The notes under the pieces were generated by a model that saw nothing but the letters and a program-made list of their open reading frames with translations, made no database searches and was not told the DNA's origin. Of a DNA stretch of 64,000 bases, positions 13,801 through 20,124 are shown one piece after another. This DNA comes from an uncultured Rhodobacterales bacterium (lineage in GTDB: Bacteria; Pseudomonadota; Alphaproteobacteria; Rhodobacterales; Rhodobacteraceae). Every line of letters begins with the position of its first letter. Position 1 is the stretch's first letter. Made by a program: the position numbers and the translations under genes. The stretch lies in the NCBI GenBank assembly GCA_903845215.1, contig CAIMWI010000055.1:1-64000 (forward strand), written 5' to 3'.

Positions 13801-16800
13801 GTTGCGGGCCAAGATCGAAACATCGCCGCCCGCATCCAATGACCCGCGCGTCATCGTCAGGACAGCACTGGTCAGGATCATGTTGTTGGCGATGAACCCT
13901 GCGGCCGCAAGGCCACCAGCTTCGGCGTCTTCGGAAATCTCGAACGAGCCGTTCAAGGTTGCGGTGATCGTGGCACTCGATTGTGCGACAAGATCCGCGC
14001 TTTCATCCGAGGTGAGCACGGCGTCGGTCAGGGTCAGGCTTGCCCCGTTGCGCACGTCATTGCGCGCCACCAAGCCACCTGCCGCAACGGTGCTGCCGGC
14101 AACAGCCAAGGTCACATTGGCGGTGATCTCTGAGGCTTCGATGGCCTGCAATACCAAAGCCGCACCCGACACAACCGTGTCTGTCATGCTAACAGCGGTC
14201 CGGCTGGCCACCATGTTGCTTGACAACAAAATACCCGCCGCCGCCCCACTGACCGAAGCCGCGCCCGCCTCTAGCGTTGCGCTGATCGTCTGGGTATTCT
14301 CTGCCGTCACCGACACGGTTCCTTCGGTGGACGTCAAGGTTGACGTCCCCGAGATGGTCACCGTATCGGCAGATTCTGCTTTCACGCCGATATTGGTTCC
14401 CAAGATGGCGTCGACGCTGTTCGAAAAAATGTTCTGCGCCTGCCAACCGATCGTGTTGAAGGCCAGACTTACCCCGACCGTCGTGCCAACACCCGAAGCC
14501 GAGGCGGTGTTTTCGGCCGTGATTGATCCGGTGTTGTTCGCCGCAATGGTCAGATCGCCCGTGGCCGACAGCACGGTATCGGTCACCGTCACTGTCAGGC
14601 TGCCCAAAATGGCGTTGGTTGCGATCACACCAGTCAGCGCGAAGGACGGCTGATCTGCTTCGTCTTGATCCTCTTCAGCCTCGGGCTGAGTGCCACTGAC
14701 AGTGGCCGTGATGGTCGCGGCCTCGACCGCATTGGCGGCCAGAGATCCGTCTGCCGTCATAGTGGCACCGCTTAGGGCCATCGCGACATTCGACGTGATC
14801 AGGTTGCGGGCGAAAAGCCCGCCCAAGGCCGGCCCCCCCTTACTGGCCGACAGAACAGCGCCGTCCGCCGTGATCGTCGCCGTGTCAGACGCGTCAAGCG
14901 TGATGTCCCCGCCTGCGTTGATCTCTGTCGCAGCCGTGTTGATGATCGTCAGATCAACATTGGACACAATCCGGTTGCCCGCGACAACCAATCCAGCCCC
15001 CAGCGATTTGTCGGCTGCGCTGGCCTTGCCAGAGACTGTGGCTTCGATTGTGGGGGTGGCGATGGCGGACAGGGTGATGGACCCTGCGGCGTCAACATCC
15101 ACATTCGTCATCGTGACATGGGTCACAAGCGGGTTCTCGGCACCCGAAACCGTGGTGCCAAGCACGGTATCGAAGGTGTCGCCCACAACGCCAGCAGAGC
15201 CGGAATTCCAGCCCATATTGTTAAAGGCAATCATCGCCGCAACGGCGGTGGAATTGGATTCAACCCCGCCATCGACTATCGCCGACAAAGCCATGCCATT
15301 GGTTGCCGCAACCGTGACGTCGGCCTCAACCGTATCGTCTAACGGATCACCGGCTGCAGTGATGGAGCCGCCAGTGATGTCGACCGTGACACGGGCCAGA
15401 ACTTCGTTGGCTGCGACCATACCGCTGACAGCCACTTGTGGCAGGCCGGACGAGGTTGCATTGGCCCCGCCGTCAAACTCGGCAGGGAAAGACACGGCTT
15501 GTCCAGCCAGATGGGCGCTGATCACGCTGTCATCCGTGGCGGTTACCGCGACAGAGCCGATAGACGCGATATCCACATCTGTCAGTGTCACTGTCGAAGT
15601 GACAGATACGTCGTTAAAACCGAAAGCCGCCAACGCCATGTAGAACGTTGGTGGTTTTTCTACAGCGCCACCGATCGGCCCCTCGGCCGAAATCTCTAGG
15701 TCGGTCAATGCCGAAATGGTGGCCCCTGCGGACCCGGCTTGGATCGTTGCGCCCGCAGCCTGCACCGTGGCAGAGGCTTGAACCTCGTTCCAAGCCAAAA
15801 TACCTGCCGTCTGATAGTGCACCGTATCGGCGGCGGCGACGATCACCTCACCCGTCGCTAGAATCTGGGACGCGCCAAGGTTGATCGAGGCCACATCGGT
15901 GGCGTCGATCCGCACGAATTTGAGTGAGTTGAGAAAGGCACCGATCGCACCCCCCACGCCCAAATTGGCCGCGGCGACCACGTTGCCCGATATCGTTGCC
16001 CCGACGGTAACATCGCTGCCGTTGATGACAACCGAGTTCCCAACGTTGATCGAAGCGGTGGCGGTGCCAAGATCATAGACATCGATCCCGATGGCAGTAT
16101 CGGTGAAATCGCGCAGGACAGAGGCTGTGACCGAAACGGATCCTGTGCCCATGATCGCGCCAGACAACGTGATTTGCGCCGTGGCATCGCCAGAAGCGCC
16201 CTGCACCGACTGCGCGGCAATTACCGCATTGCCACCCACCGACACGGAATCAGTCAAAGTGATCTGGGTCGTACCGCCCGAGGTTACCGAATCGGCCGTA
16301 AGCGAAAAGGCCCCGGCAATCCCCAGCGCCCCGGTGGACGCCGTAGCCCCAACCGAGATCGACTCTGACAGCACCGTCAAATCGCCAAGCGAAAGCGTAC
16401 CCAAGCGGTCGATCGTTACGGTGTCCACCCCGCCCAGGCCAAAGACCCACAAGGCCAAGCCCGTATCGTCAAACCCATCGCCAAAGGTCAGTTTGATCCG
16501 GTCAGCGTCACTGCTGCCGGTGATGTCGATCATATTGTTGTCTGAAATGTCGTAGAACTCGTCTGCCCGATCCGAGTAATCGACAGTCAAGGCACGATTT
16601 GCACCCGTCTGGTCGAACCGCAGTTCCACCTGACCGGCAGAGGCCCCCAGCGCAACCGTAAAGGGATCGGCGCTCATCAAGACGCGCGGTTCTAGCGCTT
16701 CAAGTTTCCAGGAGTGATCCGCCAGTGTGAGATGGGTCGTTTCTTGCACTGCGCCCCGCCGAAGAATGCGACGTTGGGCACGCCGAAGCGCGCGCGAAAG

Positions 16801-16806
16801 CGACAT
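1..16806 (-). CDS. Giant LEPR-XLL repeat protein with internal RTX block (3' end beyond window)
   Basis: The minus strand reads open from 16806 to base 1; 5602 codons are visible and no stop is reached. The frame was checked at many points along its length (near 15640, 13380, 11620, 10740, 8043, 7020, 5040, 3900 and base 3), always in the same phase. Residues 38-48 read LEPRVLMSADP, the LEPR-XLL motif known from the N-termini of extremely long bacterial surface or secreted proteins. Order: Arg-rich N-terminus, repeat array 1 (about residues 53-1750), unrecognised domain (1790-2226), RTX nonapeptides plus a serralysin-like segment (2249-2543), Ala/Pro/Glu linker (2750-2926), repeat array 2 (2990 to the edge). 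The ATG at 16806 is chosen; an in-frame GTG at 16839 has a better ribosome site (GAGG, 5 nt spacing) and may be the true start, and a stop lies just upstream of it. Probably an exported adhesin, matrix or surface-layer protein; its function and export route are inferred. Confidence 0.9.
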   Translation of the reverse strand, partial: MSLSRALRRAQRRILRRGAVQETTHLTLADHSWKLEALEPRVLMSADPFTVALGASAGQVELRFDQTGANRALTVDYSDRADEFYDISDNNMIDITGSSDADRIKLTFGDGFDDTGLALWVFGLGGVDTVTIDRLGTLSLGDLTVLSESISVGATASTGALGIAGAFSLTADSVTSGGTTQITLTDSVSVGGNAVIAAQSVQGASGDATAQITLSGAIMGTGSVSVTASVLRDFTDTAIGIDVYDLGTATASINVGNSVVINGSDVTVGATISGNVVAAANLGVGGAIGAFLNSLKFVRIDATDVASINLGASQILATGEVIVAAADTVHYQTAGILAWNEVQASATVQAAGATIQAGSAGATISALTDLEISAEGPIGGAVEKPPTFYMALAAFGFNDVSVTSTVTLTDVDIASIGSVAVTATDDSVISAHLAGQAVSFPAEFDGGANATSSGLPQVAVSGMVAANEVLARVTVDITGGSITAAGDPLDDTVEADVTVAATNGMALSAIVDGGVESNSTAVAAMIAFNNMGWNSGSAGVVGDTFDTVLGTTVSGAENPLVTHVTMTNVDVDAAGSITLSAIATPTIEATVSGKASAADKSLGAGLVVAGNRIVSNVDLTIINTAATEINAGGDITLDASDTATITADGAVLSASKGGPALGGLFARNLITSNVAMALSGATMTADGSLAANAVEAATITATVSGTQPEAEEDQDEADQPSFALTGVIATNAILGSLTVTVTDTVLSATGDLTIAANNTGSITAENTASASGVGTTVGVSLAFNTIGWQAQNIFSNSVDAILGTNIGVKAESADTVTISGTSTLTSTEGTVSVTAENTQTISATLEAGAASVSGAAAGILLSSNMVASRTAVSMTDTVVSGAALVLQAIEASEITANVTLAVAGSTVAAGGLVARNDVRNGASLTLTDAVLTSDESADLVAQSSATITATLNGSFEISEDAEAGGLAAAGFIANNMILTSAVLTMTRGSLDAGGDVSILARNAGTITADNSATVKSNGTAVGITLAFNTIGLEPQNIFSSTIDALIGTNIGTETPAGAVVTLTNVDMSAGGDLGVAAESAQAIDAKLAAVATSTDKVGAGFVIVMNRVSSRSQIIVTDTVNHRVTTGGPVTLFTGDVVLVDDGRRENGLAGRRYRYIGLGESMDLSQADFSDATPSLVWELLPLVDVTGNLSYAADDSATITANVTLESAGGTSSVGGLVVRNDVRGGVKALLTDMAVQSGGDFLVSAKAAAQIDATASGKTKVEAPADANSDDGGTAIGGLIANNLVLGGAEATISSGSVVAGGGLDVLADTVTVVKANNAMAAESDGTAVGITLAFNTIGWSNTDIFTQAASALLGTSIGTEDAAVTKAQVLNAVFSSGGAMRVLAGGTDPEAEQNGALLEATIDSSTAGGSGSAGVGLVLATNRVLTSTIAKITSNFADPDYYALGALEVAAKDTAAITANTAMTAGSGGGAAVGIVVVLNDARGAVEATIKGLNLLVQDDLILTAEQATTITAELSGKTESTEDEDSEDTSIGAGGVIATNLVLSKSAATLEASDISVGGNMSVTAVNIGSISATNTATQSAAGEGTAVGVTLAFNTVGWAPSNIFANTIDGLLGTSIGEEDTATVTATIKTSALVVGGDLTVSADNSASIAASVLNEAKAGAGGAAAAVVLATNLVSSHADAVLLSAVGTVLVGGGLSVTSKDAAEITAKGTVLATTVDAATAGREYIKVDHYSDQGETDVAFGDQVFIKEDHGAGGNVGNIYRFMGTDATVNLSETNFTDSRYWWEIPPPEGFMGTTLAFLYSAMPQETKSFTTDLDIGRDGVTIGFKVSAGWDDLTVLDFISKMGVVDAGFRVTDTGFIFGLGAAGDSGLALPSLSLDLIMPKIDLPKYEFKQVVGQVEHNGEMVDYGIKAMFGWDNPKFPELVTALLTGDADYFMPQLDFGFYIDAPDQEDVALIQKLPTSYKLPAFDIKFSIYGKAFKLHYPNTADPINLPIDEPRLFDPTLPTVTLSSAVIKDVDLDALIWDAEDLAGRPDDYWDDATAFDISSPTAFKDSLLAALKVLPKTLDLTDPTLSFSLLGYNLSQKLPVSTLINSFNSPMLQAGATNHLMVDLTTIWDAVLPTIAGEKLSDYLVDTTKTVEYTIPKIDLGDITPADLKDPAYAVAFDIGIQVLKGVGFDIPLEKQPKPKTGGTDATKDEGAEQVEAEEPGSSGVQEIAITVDKEKIKSRESEDHLETSETSTLEDGVKKLTLLGSSAINGTGNALANVMTGNSDDNNLSGLAGNDTIYGGSGSDVVSGGEGADALSGGAGDDSLDGGAGNDILDGGAGDDRLTGGAGDDIYVVDGDDVVVESSGGGTDVVQSSVTFTLSANVENLTLTGGDDINGIGNSLANVIVGNDGANGLDGLQGDDKIFGGAGDDSITGGVGNDTLEGGAGADSLRGGTGEDTFVLSQLAETAEIDTIEDFVSGVDHITLSKAIFAQLGAVGTLGSAAFYSWQDATSGYDASDRIIYNTTTGALYYDPDGNDSLEAVQIAVLPVLTDAPDLEASDFKIIAEAEIVEASDDTVKVETDLTFTLTYGDKTTGPIDVLDIGAKTKEVQRIVFLRNDMDFGSDFKLSYKANGQPPGNVTTQVTDALELRSTASATRTMLQAAVDRIVGKDADGKSKATVTFNEKASSAGWAFDIEFAEEGVDHAQIEAKINTQMGFLIVRSSTVVEGNEVTTDDQVAEIQKALDAMLGKGNTKVVYYEAPAEEPAPDPADPADPAEPPPAEPPAADPPPADPPAAEAEPEVTGPVTWQYRVTFTGDLKEQAVEEISATVAEALTGLTVENSVIKKGFDPKGPSFDITVPPKETYTLTVVVNGTTYIAEGIAKGATAEDIAIALKKATVKPPEPPAEETTPAEPAPADAPADPAPADPPAEETVTATEETDPVAKTLGETELEINVTAGDEPGVYKIGFTGPVETMTVESLDIEGTGADAPEPEEPAKGGVAVGGLIVRNDVRSGGTAWIDGATIEAGSVTVTMEEAARIHALLDAVAEAKGDGTGQSTAVGGIIATNLILNDSSAKITNSTVTASGDVYVSTDNRADILARNASSITSDGTGVNVTLAFNTIGYEASAIWEDIIDALVGTNLGTEQKAEALALIDGSDITAGGNLTVRAVSTASILSQVTNDTASKLGDDASSSASAVAAGFILASNMTSSAARAEITNSTGQSEITTGGAVDVLAQDDAKILSNVNLSAKTGGDGEIALAIQALANFFRQTYTDYSGTKDITLGDRVQIGYNGLTVLDRPDTMAAGDRVRLEWDICNGKAGVIYEYIGADPLEDPHLDQQDYSDATVWKEVKGDPDKVYVALQAQAGLDLSTEDFTNSSKWLEIDLDSIISMASIAANVIEGSSAKGTGFGGLVSRNDLRTTVSATLSDALLDAAGDLSVQAMQTALIIADDESVVSADTTGFNVVIATNTIMGGNTALVADSDLTVGGDMAVRAETQSSILATVKSEVQASTSVGIVLAFNTIGYQPTNLLYATVDALVGTNLAGSATVATLAEIRNSSLAVAGSLSVEANSSGGIVADIASSALALKVKTSSSDGSSGASSITVAPIIAMNKMATSTSALITSLPANSTNTVGVDATISAAAETQVLAQLSSSAISLAVDATGGDSKSIAIGAALGRNEITSDVIANLSGAGSADFLVEGGLAVLASDNAFIHAELVATAVAIAASTGNVKAVSLAANFAQNIIRSAVTARILGLDEVTAGGDLTVRGLRTATIESIGRATAVSVAVSLGSGSTPSVAGAGTLALNQITGSLIAEIRNLTSLSVGGDLTVEAISSARISADIVNIAASLSLSMGQSTAAAIGIAVAENTIGFTQTQPVSTTHDSGDEPVLLNTNDTVRILGDHALAGQVYKYVGQTRTDLSYLDVEDYAIADNWQRIDLNANPEPTTAQIAAVGTVTVDGDILVHAESAESIAVSAIVASLAVAASAKGGTSLAGAGSVARNRLRGGSKALLLGVNSLTGGDLSVLGENRAEIKSVVIGAAVAAAIGGSKGATSIAVGLSISLNDIDTLATAHIDSVTGSVGNVTVRGWVAPPATVSIFNTGLTSAALDKAAELALEQDENGDLQIKPDAWATTTATLNTLIAAMNAGLPSDGKISAYNPIANLALFNGDAGQVPVTDSSGKVLVDPVTKLYQRQDATWPEVLTLLSNGTDSLVPVDLADQNANDAALAVEDARSHLMTLFAAQDIAFEGGLSVVQLMNSSTVDAFSAWRISDEAGHKWMVYEEQNGVFGVYNDGLRLSKAQKNDGWILVDDRGRSFTLKSEAGGFVAHQDTIKAVGVAAALSVSVSGKTSIAISGAGVGITNAVRGGTASGIISSSLTASGDVVVEATGAAGINSVQVAVAAALALGKTGVGAAIGAAVAINSIGEVGNAFAVTADVTNSRIIATGAMQVSANNRTQVLATVIAGTAAVAGGQTGVAISGSGAVAINSVEMTTRAAITGNGNVLQRIEAESLAVTAHKDGRFYTLVGAASLAVAVGQTGIAVALAASVAKNAIGGDTLARIDTMAGGISLTGVAPSDSGLGMGASGRSIEVSALDGSFFNATSSAASLAAGLGQTGVAISGAGAFSYNRINGATAAEIISADIDSGAGDMSVTANANNTVHSTVIAASAAVALGQTAVGASIGMAIAENEIGFAQSSKASINPHYVAGQDTPATVANGKIIYIPVGAKAGEAYQYIGSETIQAKDYAKFQSNVTRTAAIAQNDVVYDAVTGALYTYLSDDVGTTLATNAVLNFADTNLWAKGGVLNLLDYSKLDMFKRVDLSRNGAAIRAQVLNSDISLTDGQAKVMATNASYIGAKTISGSVAIAGGQTAIGIAGSGVGVTNRTASDVAARVAGGSVTATRLTISARDDSTISSVAKAVSIAAAFGQTGVAISIGVSVASNAVDNTVTAEASNVSLISLSDTATPLVIEAKTGAGMLSQPITTGGNLTFDRLLAAAKQDEPDTAEAASDAVTLRALKTALENAGQTVDADLTSDASLLSNLRVSSIKEGESWSVVDASGRQWTLNKSGNQLVSKLSTINAISAAASLAIAAGQTAIAVAGAGASAVNSVTSNSVAILSNTTMQSASAGTISVTASDISSIDATVLAAALAAAVGQVGVGIAIGAAIAKNYIGFDQNGNARSDRGAVRAEVTNLILTGAGGAGAGSALNISAQSDRKINALVFAGAMGIAAGQVGIAAAGSGVGAVNRIGGSTVAGIFGSTTDIQSRQVTISAQNRSQIDAVAAAVSLSIAGGMVGVALSIAATDAVNEITSIVQASIARTPNSSGYARVAATGSISVTAEDASIIRSFGAAAALALSVGMVGISVAGAGVGIRNTIGTSTTAEIVGATVTSGGDLLVKAHSTGKIEATVIAAALAAAGGAVGVGVAIGISIARNEIGYSGDATSPNYTTASDTPAVINSGDVVAVTEGVRKGQLFQYVGPNPIEVASFGKCSITDTTDRTIKTNDAFYDAATGAIYSYIGSADLSAKPSTLDFADKSKWAKGGMLAVMDYANPKLWREVGRARQGAVIAARIVDSTVESDGDVTVNAKSTQEIRAMVQAVT
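8030..8560 (-). other. Ala/Pro/Glu-rich linker segments in the giant protein
   Basis: Residues about 2750-2926 include two low-complexity stretches made of Pro, Ala, Glu and Asp (patterns such as PADPPPADPPA and PAEPAPADAPADPAPA) flanking a small beta-rich segment. They look like flexible linkers separating the RTX part from repeat array 2. The DNA is internally repetitive here. Confidence 0.75.
9180..10060 (-). repeat. RTX calcium-binding repeats plus serralysin-type trailing segment, internal to the giant protein
   Basis: Two blocks of GGxGxDxLx nonapeptides, about 12 units in all (for example LDGGAGNDI, LDGGAGDDR, LTGGAGDDI), bind calcium in the RTX family. They are split by a short spacer containing ENLTLTGG. 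The second block runs into a segment with the signatures normally found at the extreme C-terminus of RTX proteins near the type I secretion signal: TIEDFVSGVDHITL, then IIYNTTTGALYYDPDG. Here roughly 3000 or more residues follow it, which is unusual. Confidence 0.9.
10130..11440 (-). other. Non-repetitive domain inside the giant protein
   Basis: Residues about 1790-2226 differ from the repeat arrays on both sides: richer in Lys, Asp, Pro and aromatics, with predicted-looking alternating beta segments (for example FDIKFSIYGKAFKLHYP) and no internal repeat that I can see. It lies between repeat array 1 and the RTX block. I do not recognise the family. It may be a globular functional domain carried by the repeats. 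Confidence 0.6.
11560..16650 (-). repeat. Repeat array 1 of the giant protein
   Basis: About 1700 residues of Ala/Val/Thr/Ser/Gly-rich segments with the alternating pattern expected of a beta-solenoid-like fold. A marker motif close to AVGITLAFNTIGW followed by a segment ending GTxIG recurs near 15220 (diverged), 14455, 13722, 12788 and 12008, that is every 730-930 bp, so the super-repeat is roughly 250-310 residues. Between the markers the units carry paired short motifs such as ANNLV, RNDVR and ITANNTA. The regularity is clear in the translation. The fold is inferred. Confidence 0.8.
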
Positions 16807-17213
16807 ACCAAAGCTTCGGGTACCAAATGGTGCCGACACCGTGTCCTCACAACAATCAAACCGCGCCTAAGATGGCGACTAACAAGACTTCCTTTATAGC
16901 CGAATTGCCTTGAGATTTACAATTGGCCAGCAAAACACTTAAGTTAGACCCAATGGATAAAAAACCGAAGTAAAAACTTTTGCCCCCCATGCAATCATAC
17001 CGCACTTCACACGTAACTCACTGAATTTCCTAAAGGGGGTGGCAGTGCCATTTATCTTTAGATTATTTCATCGAAAGAAATGCGCAGATCCAAAGGCCGT
17101 GATCCCCGCCGCGCTACAAATCGGGTCTTCATCCGATATTGGCCTGTCACAAAGCTGATGTTGGGGCTATAGATGGCGTGGTTTCCTTGATGACACTTGG
17201 GCGAGGGCACAAG
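16807..17213. other. Divergent control region between the giant gene and SapC1
   Basis: A gap of about 400 bp between two divergent genes, AT-richer than its surroundings at 16900-17050. It holds the candidate minus-strand promoter for the giant gene. I find no convincing gene or strong inverted repeat. A shared control region would let the two genes be co-regulated. Confidence 0.5.
16893..16922 (-). promoter_or_regulatory. Candidate promoter of the giant gene
   Basis: On the minus strand, TTGTAA (16922-16917) and TATAAA (16898-16893) are separated by 18 nt, giving a 5' leader of about 80 nt before the ATG at 16806. The match is fair and was found by eye only. Confidence 0.35.
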
Positions 17214-17981
17214 ATGAGCAAACAACTTCTTATTTATGACCGTGTGGCCGCAATCGGTTCGGTCAGCCATGCCGATGTCAGCGTTGACATAACAGGGTCT
17301 TTTGCTTTTGCCGCCGGCGTTAACTCTGTGCCCCTGCTGAGCATAGAGTTTGAGGCCGCATCCCTTAGCCATCCGATTGTCTTTGCCCGCAACGGGGCCT
17401 CGCTTTTCCCGACGGCGCTGCTTGGCTTGCGGCCAGATCGCAACGAACACGTTGATTTTGACGGCAGTTGGTCAGGTGGCTATGTGCCTGCCTTTCTGCG
17501 TCGCTATCCTTTCATTTTTTCCCAGCAAGAAGGTCAGGACGAACAGTCTTTCACCCTGTGTCTGGACGAGGCTCATACCGGTGTGAACCGCGAGGGGCGC
17601 GGCGAGCGGTTGTTTGATGATGCAGGCGAGCAAACGCCCTGGCTGGCCCGACAGATGGCCTTTACTGTCGAATATCAAGCGCAGTTCCTGCACACCCAAA
17701 CCTTCTGTGCCCATCTTGACCGTCTTGGCCTGCTGGACGATGCCCAAGCCGTCTATCGGGGGGCGTCGGGTGTTCAGGGCAGCATGGGCGGCTTTTGCGT
17801 GCTAAACCGCGCGCGGCTTAAACAGATCCCTGCGTCTGAGATGCAGGCTTTGGTCCGCAACGGCGGCTTGTCGATCTGCTACGCCCACCTGCATTCGCTG
17901 CAAAACATTCTTAAGCTGGGTCAAGCGGCCCGATATTCCGGTACCGCCGAGATCCAGACAACCGCCATCCGCGCTGCGTAA
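17214..17981 (+). CDS. SapC family protein (copy 1)
   Basis: 255 residues beginning MSKQLLIYDRV, with the ATG at 17214 placed 8 nt after GAGG. SapC-family landmarks shared with the second copy at 58632-59366 are NSVPLL, HPIVFA, YVPAFLRRYPF, GRGERLFD and LHSLQN. SapC was named from the Campylobacter fetus surface-layer locus, where it sits with the type I secretion genes for the S-layer protein; its biochemical role is not established. No signal peptide or membrane segment is visible, so it is probably cytoplasmic. Its position, divergent from a giant LEPR-XLL/RTX-type gene, fits a role in surface-protein export or assembly, but that is inference. Confidence 0.85.
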   Translation: MSKQLLIYDRVAAIGSVSHADVSVDITGSFAFAAGVNSVPLLSIEFEAASLSHPIVFARNGASLFPTALLGLRPDRNEHVDFDGSWSGGYVPAFLRRYPFIFSQQEGQDEQSFTLCLDEAHTGVNREGRGERLFDDAGEQTPWLARQMAFTVEYQAQFLHTQTFCAHLDRLGLLDDAQAVYRGASGVQGSMGGFCVLNRARLKQIPASEMQALVRNGGLSICYAHLHSLQNILKLGQAARYSGTAEIQTTAIRAA

Positions 17982-18090
17982 GCCCGCGCGCCGGCTGGCC
18001 CAGCCAGACTTGGGGCGACAGGCTGCATGAAAGCCCAAGCTTGAGCATATCGGCAGGTGACTACTTTCAAGACCTTCGGGGCGTTTTGGG

Positions 18091-19089
<999 letters not shown>

Positions 19090-19098
19090 GGTGGCCTC

Positions 19099-20124
19099 TT
19101 ACAATTTGACGGGGTGGCCGTGGCGAACGCTTTCATCCGCCGCCAAACAGATCGCAAGCGACTGGACGGCATCTTGCAAATGGCGGCCAAGGTCGAGGTT
19201 TTCTTTTATAGCGCGGGCGACGAAGGCCTGTTCGCGGTCGCACAGGGCCTGATGGTCAGGCTCGTCTGTCATATCCAGATTTTGGGTCGTCTGCCCCACG
19301 CGGTGGATGCGCAACTTGGCAGTTTTGGTATGGGTGTCGATATCATCAGAACGCGCATCATCGGGCATACGGATCGACACCGCGCCCTTTGGGCTGACCA
19401 CGTCTTTGACGAAAAACGCCGTGTCCGACATCATCGGGCCCCAGCCCGCCTCGTACCACCCTAAGCTGCCGTCGTCGAAAAGCACCTGAAAATGGCCGTA
19501 GTTGTACATATCGGGTGCAATCTCGTGCGACAGGCGCAGGCCCATGCCGCGCACCTCGACCGGTTTGGCATCGGTGATCTGACACATGACATCGACATAA
19601 TGCACCCCGCAATCGACGATGGGCGATGTGGTTTGCATGAGGGCCTTGTGCACCTCCCATGTCGCACCGGTGGATTGCTGGTTCAGGTTTAGGCGGAAGA
19701 CGTAAGGGCCACCCAAAGCGCGGGCCTCGGCGATCAGACGTTGCCAACTGGGGTGATGGCGCAGGATGTAACCCACCACCACTTTGCGCCCCGTTCGGGC
19801 GGCACACTCGGCCACGCGCTTGGCATCGGCGACTGTGGTGGCCAGAGGTTTTTCGACGAACACATGCGCCCCCGCCTCCATTGCGGATACGGCATAGTCG
19901 GCGTGGCTGTCGGAATAGGTGGCGATGCAGACAAGGTCGGGCTTAAGACGCGCCAAAGCCTCAGCATAATCGGCACTTAGGGGGTATGCGCGCAATTCGG
20001 CAGGCAAATCCACTGCGGATCGGTTGACTAGCCCCACAATCTGAAATGCCGGATCTTTGTGATAGGCCAGCGCATGGCTGCGCCCCATATTCCCCAACCC
20101 TGCCACAAGCACGCGTATCGTCAT
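19099..20124 (-). CDS. Gfo/Idh/MocA family oxidoreductase
   Basis: 341 residues. N-terminal Rossmann motif GLGNMGRSHALAY (about 10-22), then the family EKPLATT segment whose Lys lines up with the NAD(P)-pocket/catalytic Lys. The C-terminal part has the alpha/beta substrate domain with HYVDVMCQI. Members oxidise or reduce sugars, inositols or sugar acids, or open glycosidic bonds by an oxidation-elimination route. Its start overlaps the stop of the upstream permease by 4 nt (20121-20124), so it belongs to the importer operon and probably processes the imported sugar. The exact substrate cannot be read from sequence. Confidence 0.9.
   Translation of the reverse strand: MTIRVLVAGLGNMGRSHALAYHKDPAFQIVGLVNRSAVDLPAELRAYPLSADYAEALARLKPDLVCIATYSDSHADYAVSAMEAGAHVFVEKPLATTVADAKRVAECAARTGRKVVVGYILRHHPSWQRLIAEARALGGPYVFRLNLNQQSTGATWEVHKALMQTTSPIVDCGVHYVDVMCQITDAKPVEVRGMGLRLSHEIAPDMYNYGHFQVLFDDGSLGWYEAGWGPMMSDTAFFVKDVVSPKGAVSIRMPDDARSDDIDTHTKTAKLRIHRVGQTTQNLDMTDEPDHQALCDREQAFVARAIKENLDLGRHLQDAVQSLAICLAADESVRHGHPVKL

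Noticed and set aside
31-16899. Many long plus-strand open frames across the first 16.9 kb, the longest at 7651-9174 (507 codons)
   Set aside because: They are antisense shadows of the minus-strand giant gene. The minus frame has coherent motifs (LEPR-XLL, RTX, repeats); the plus frames change phase repeatedly and show none.
17982-18090. GGCTG/CAGCC inverted repeat between SapC1 and the sugar ATPase
   Set aside because: Stem of only 5 bp and no T-run; too weak to call a terminator.
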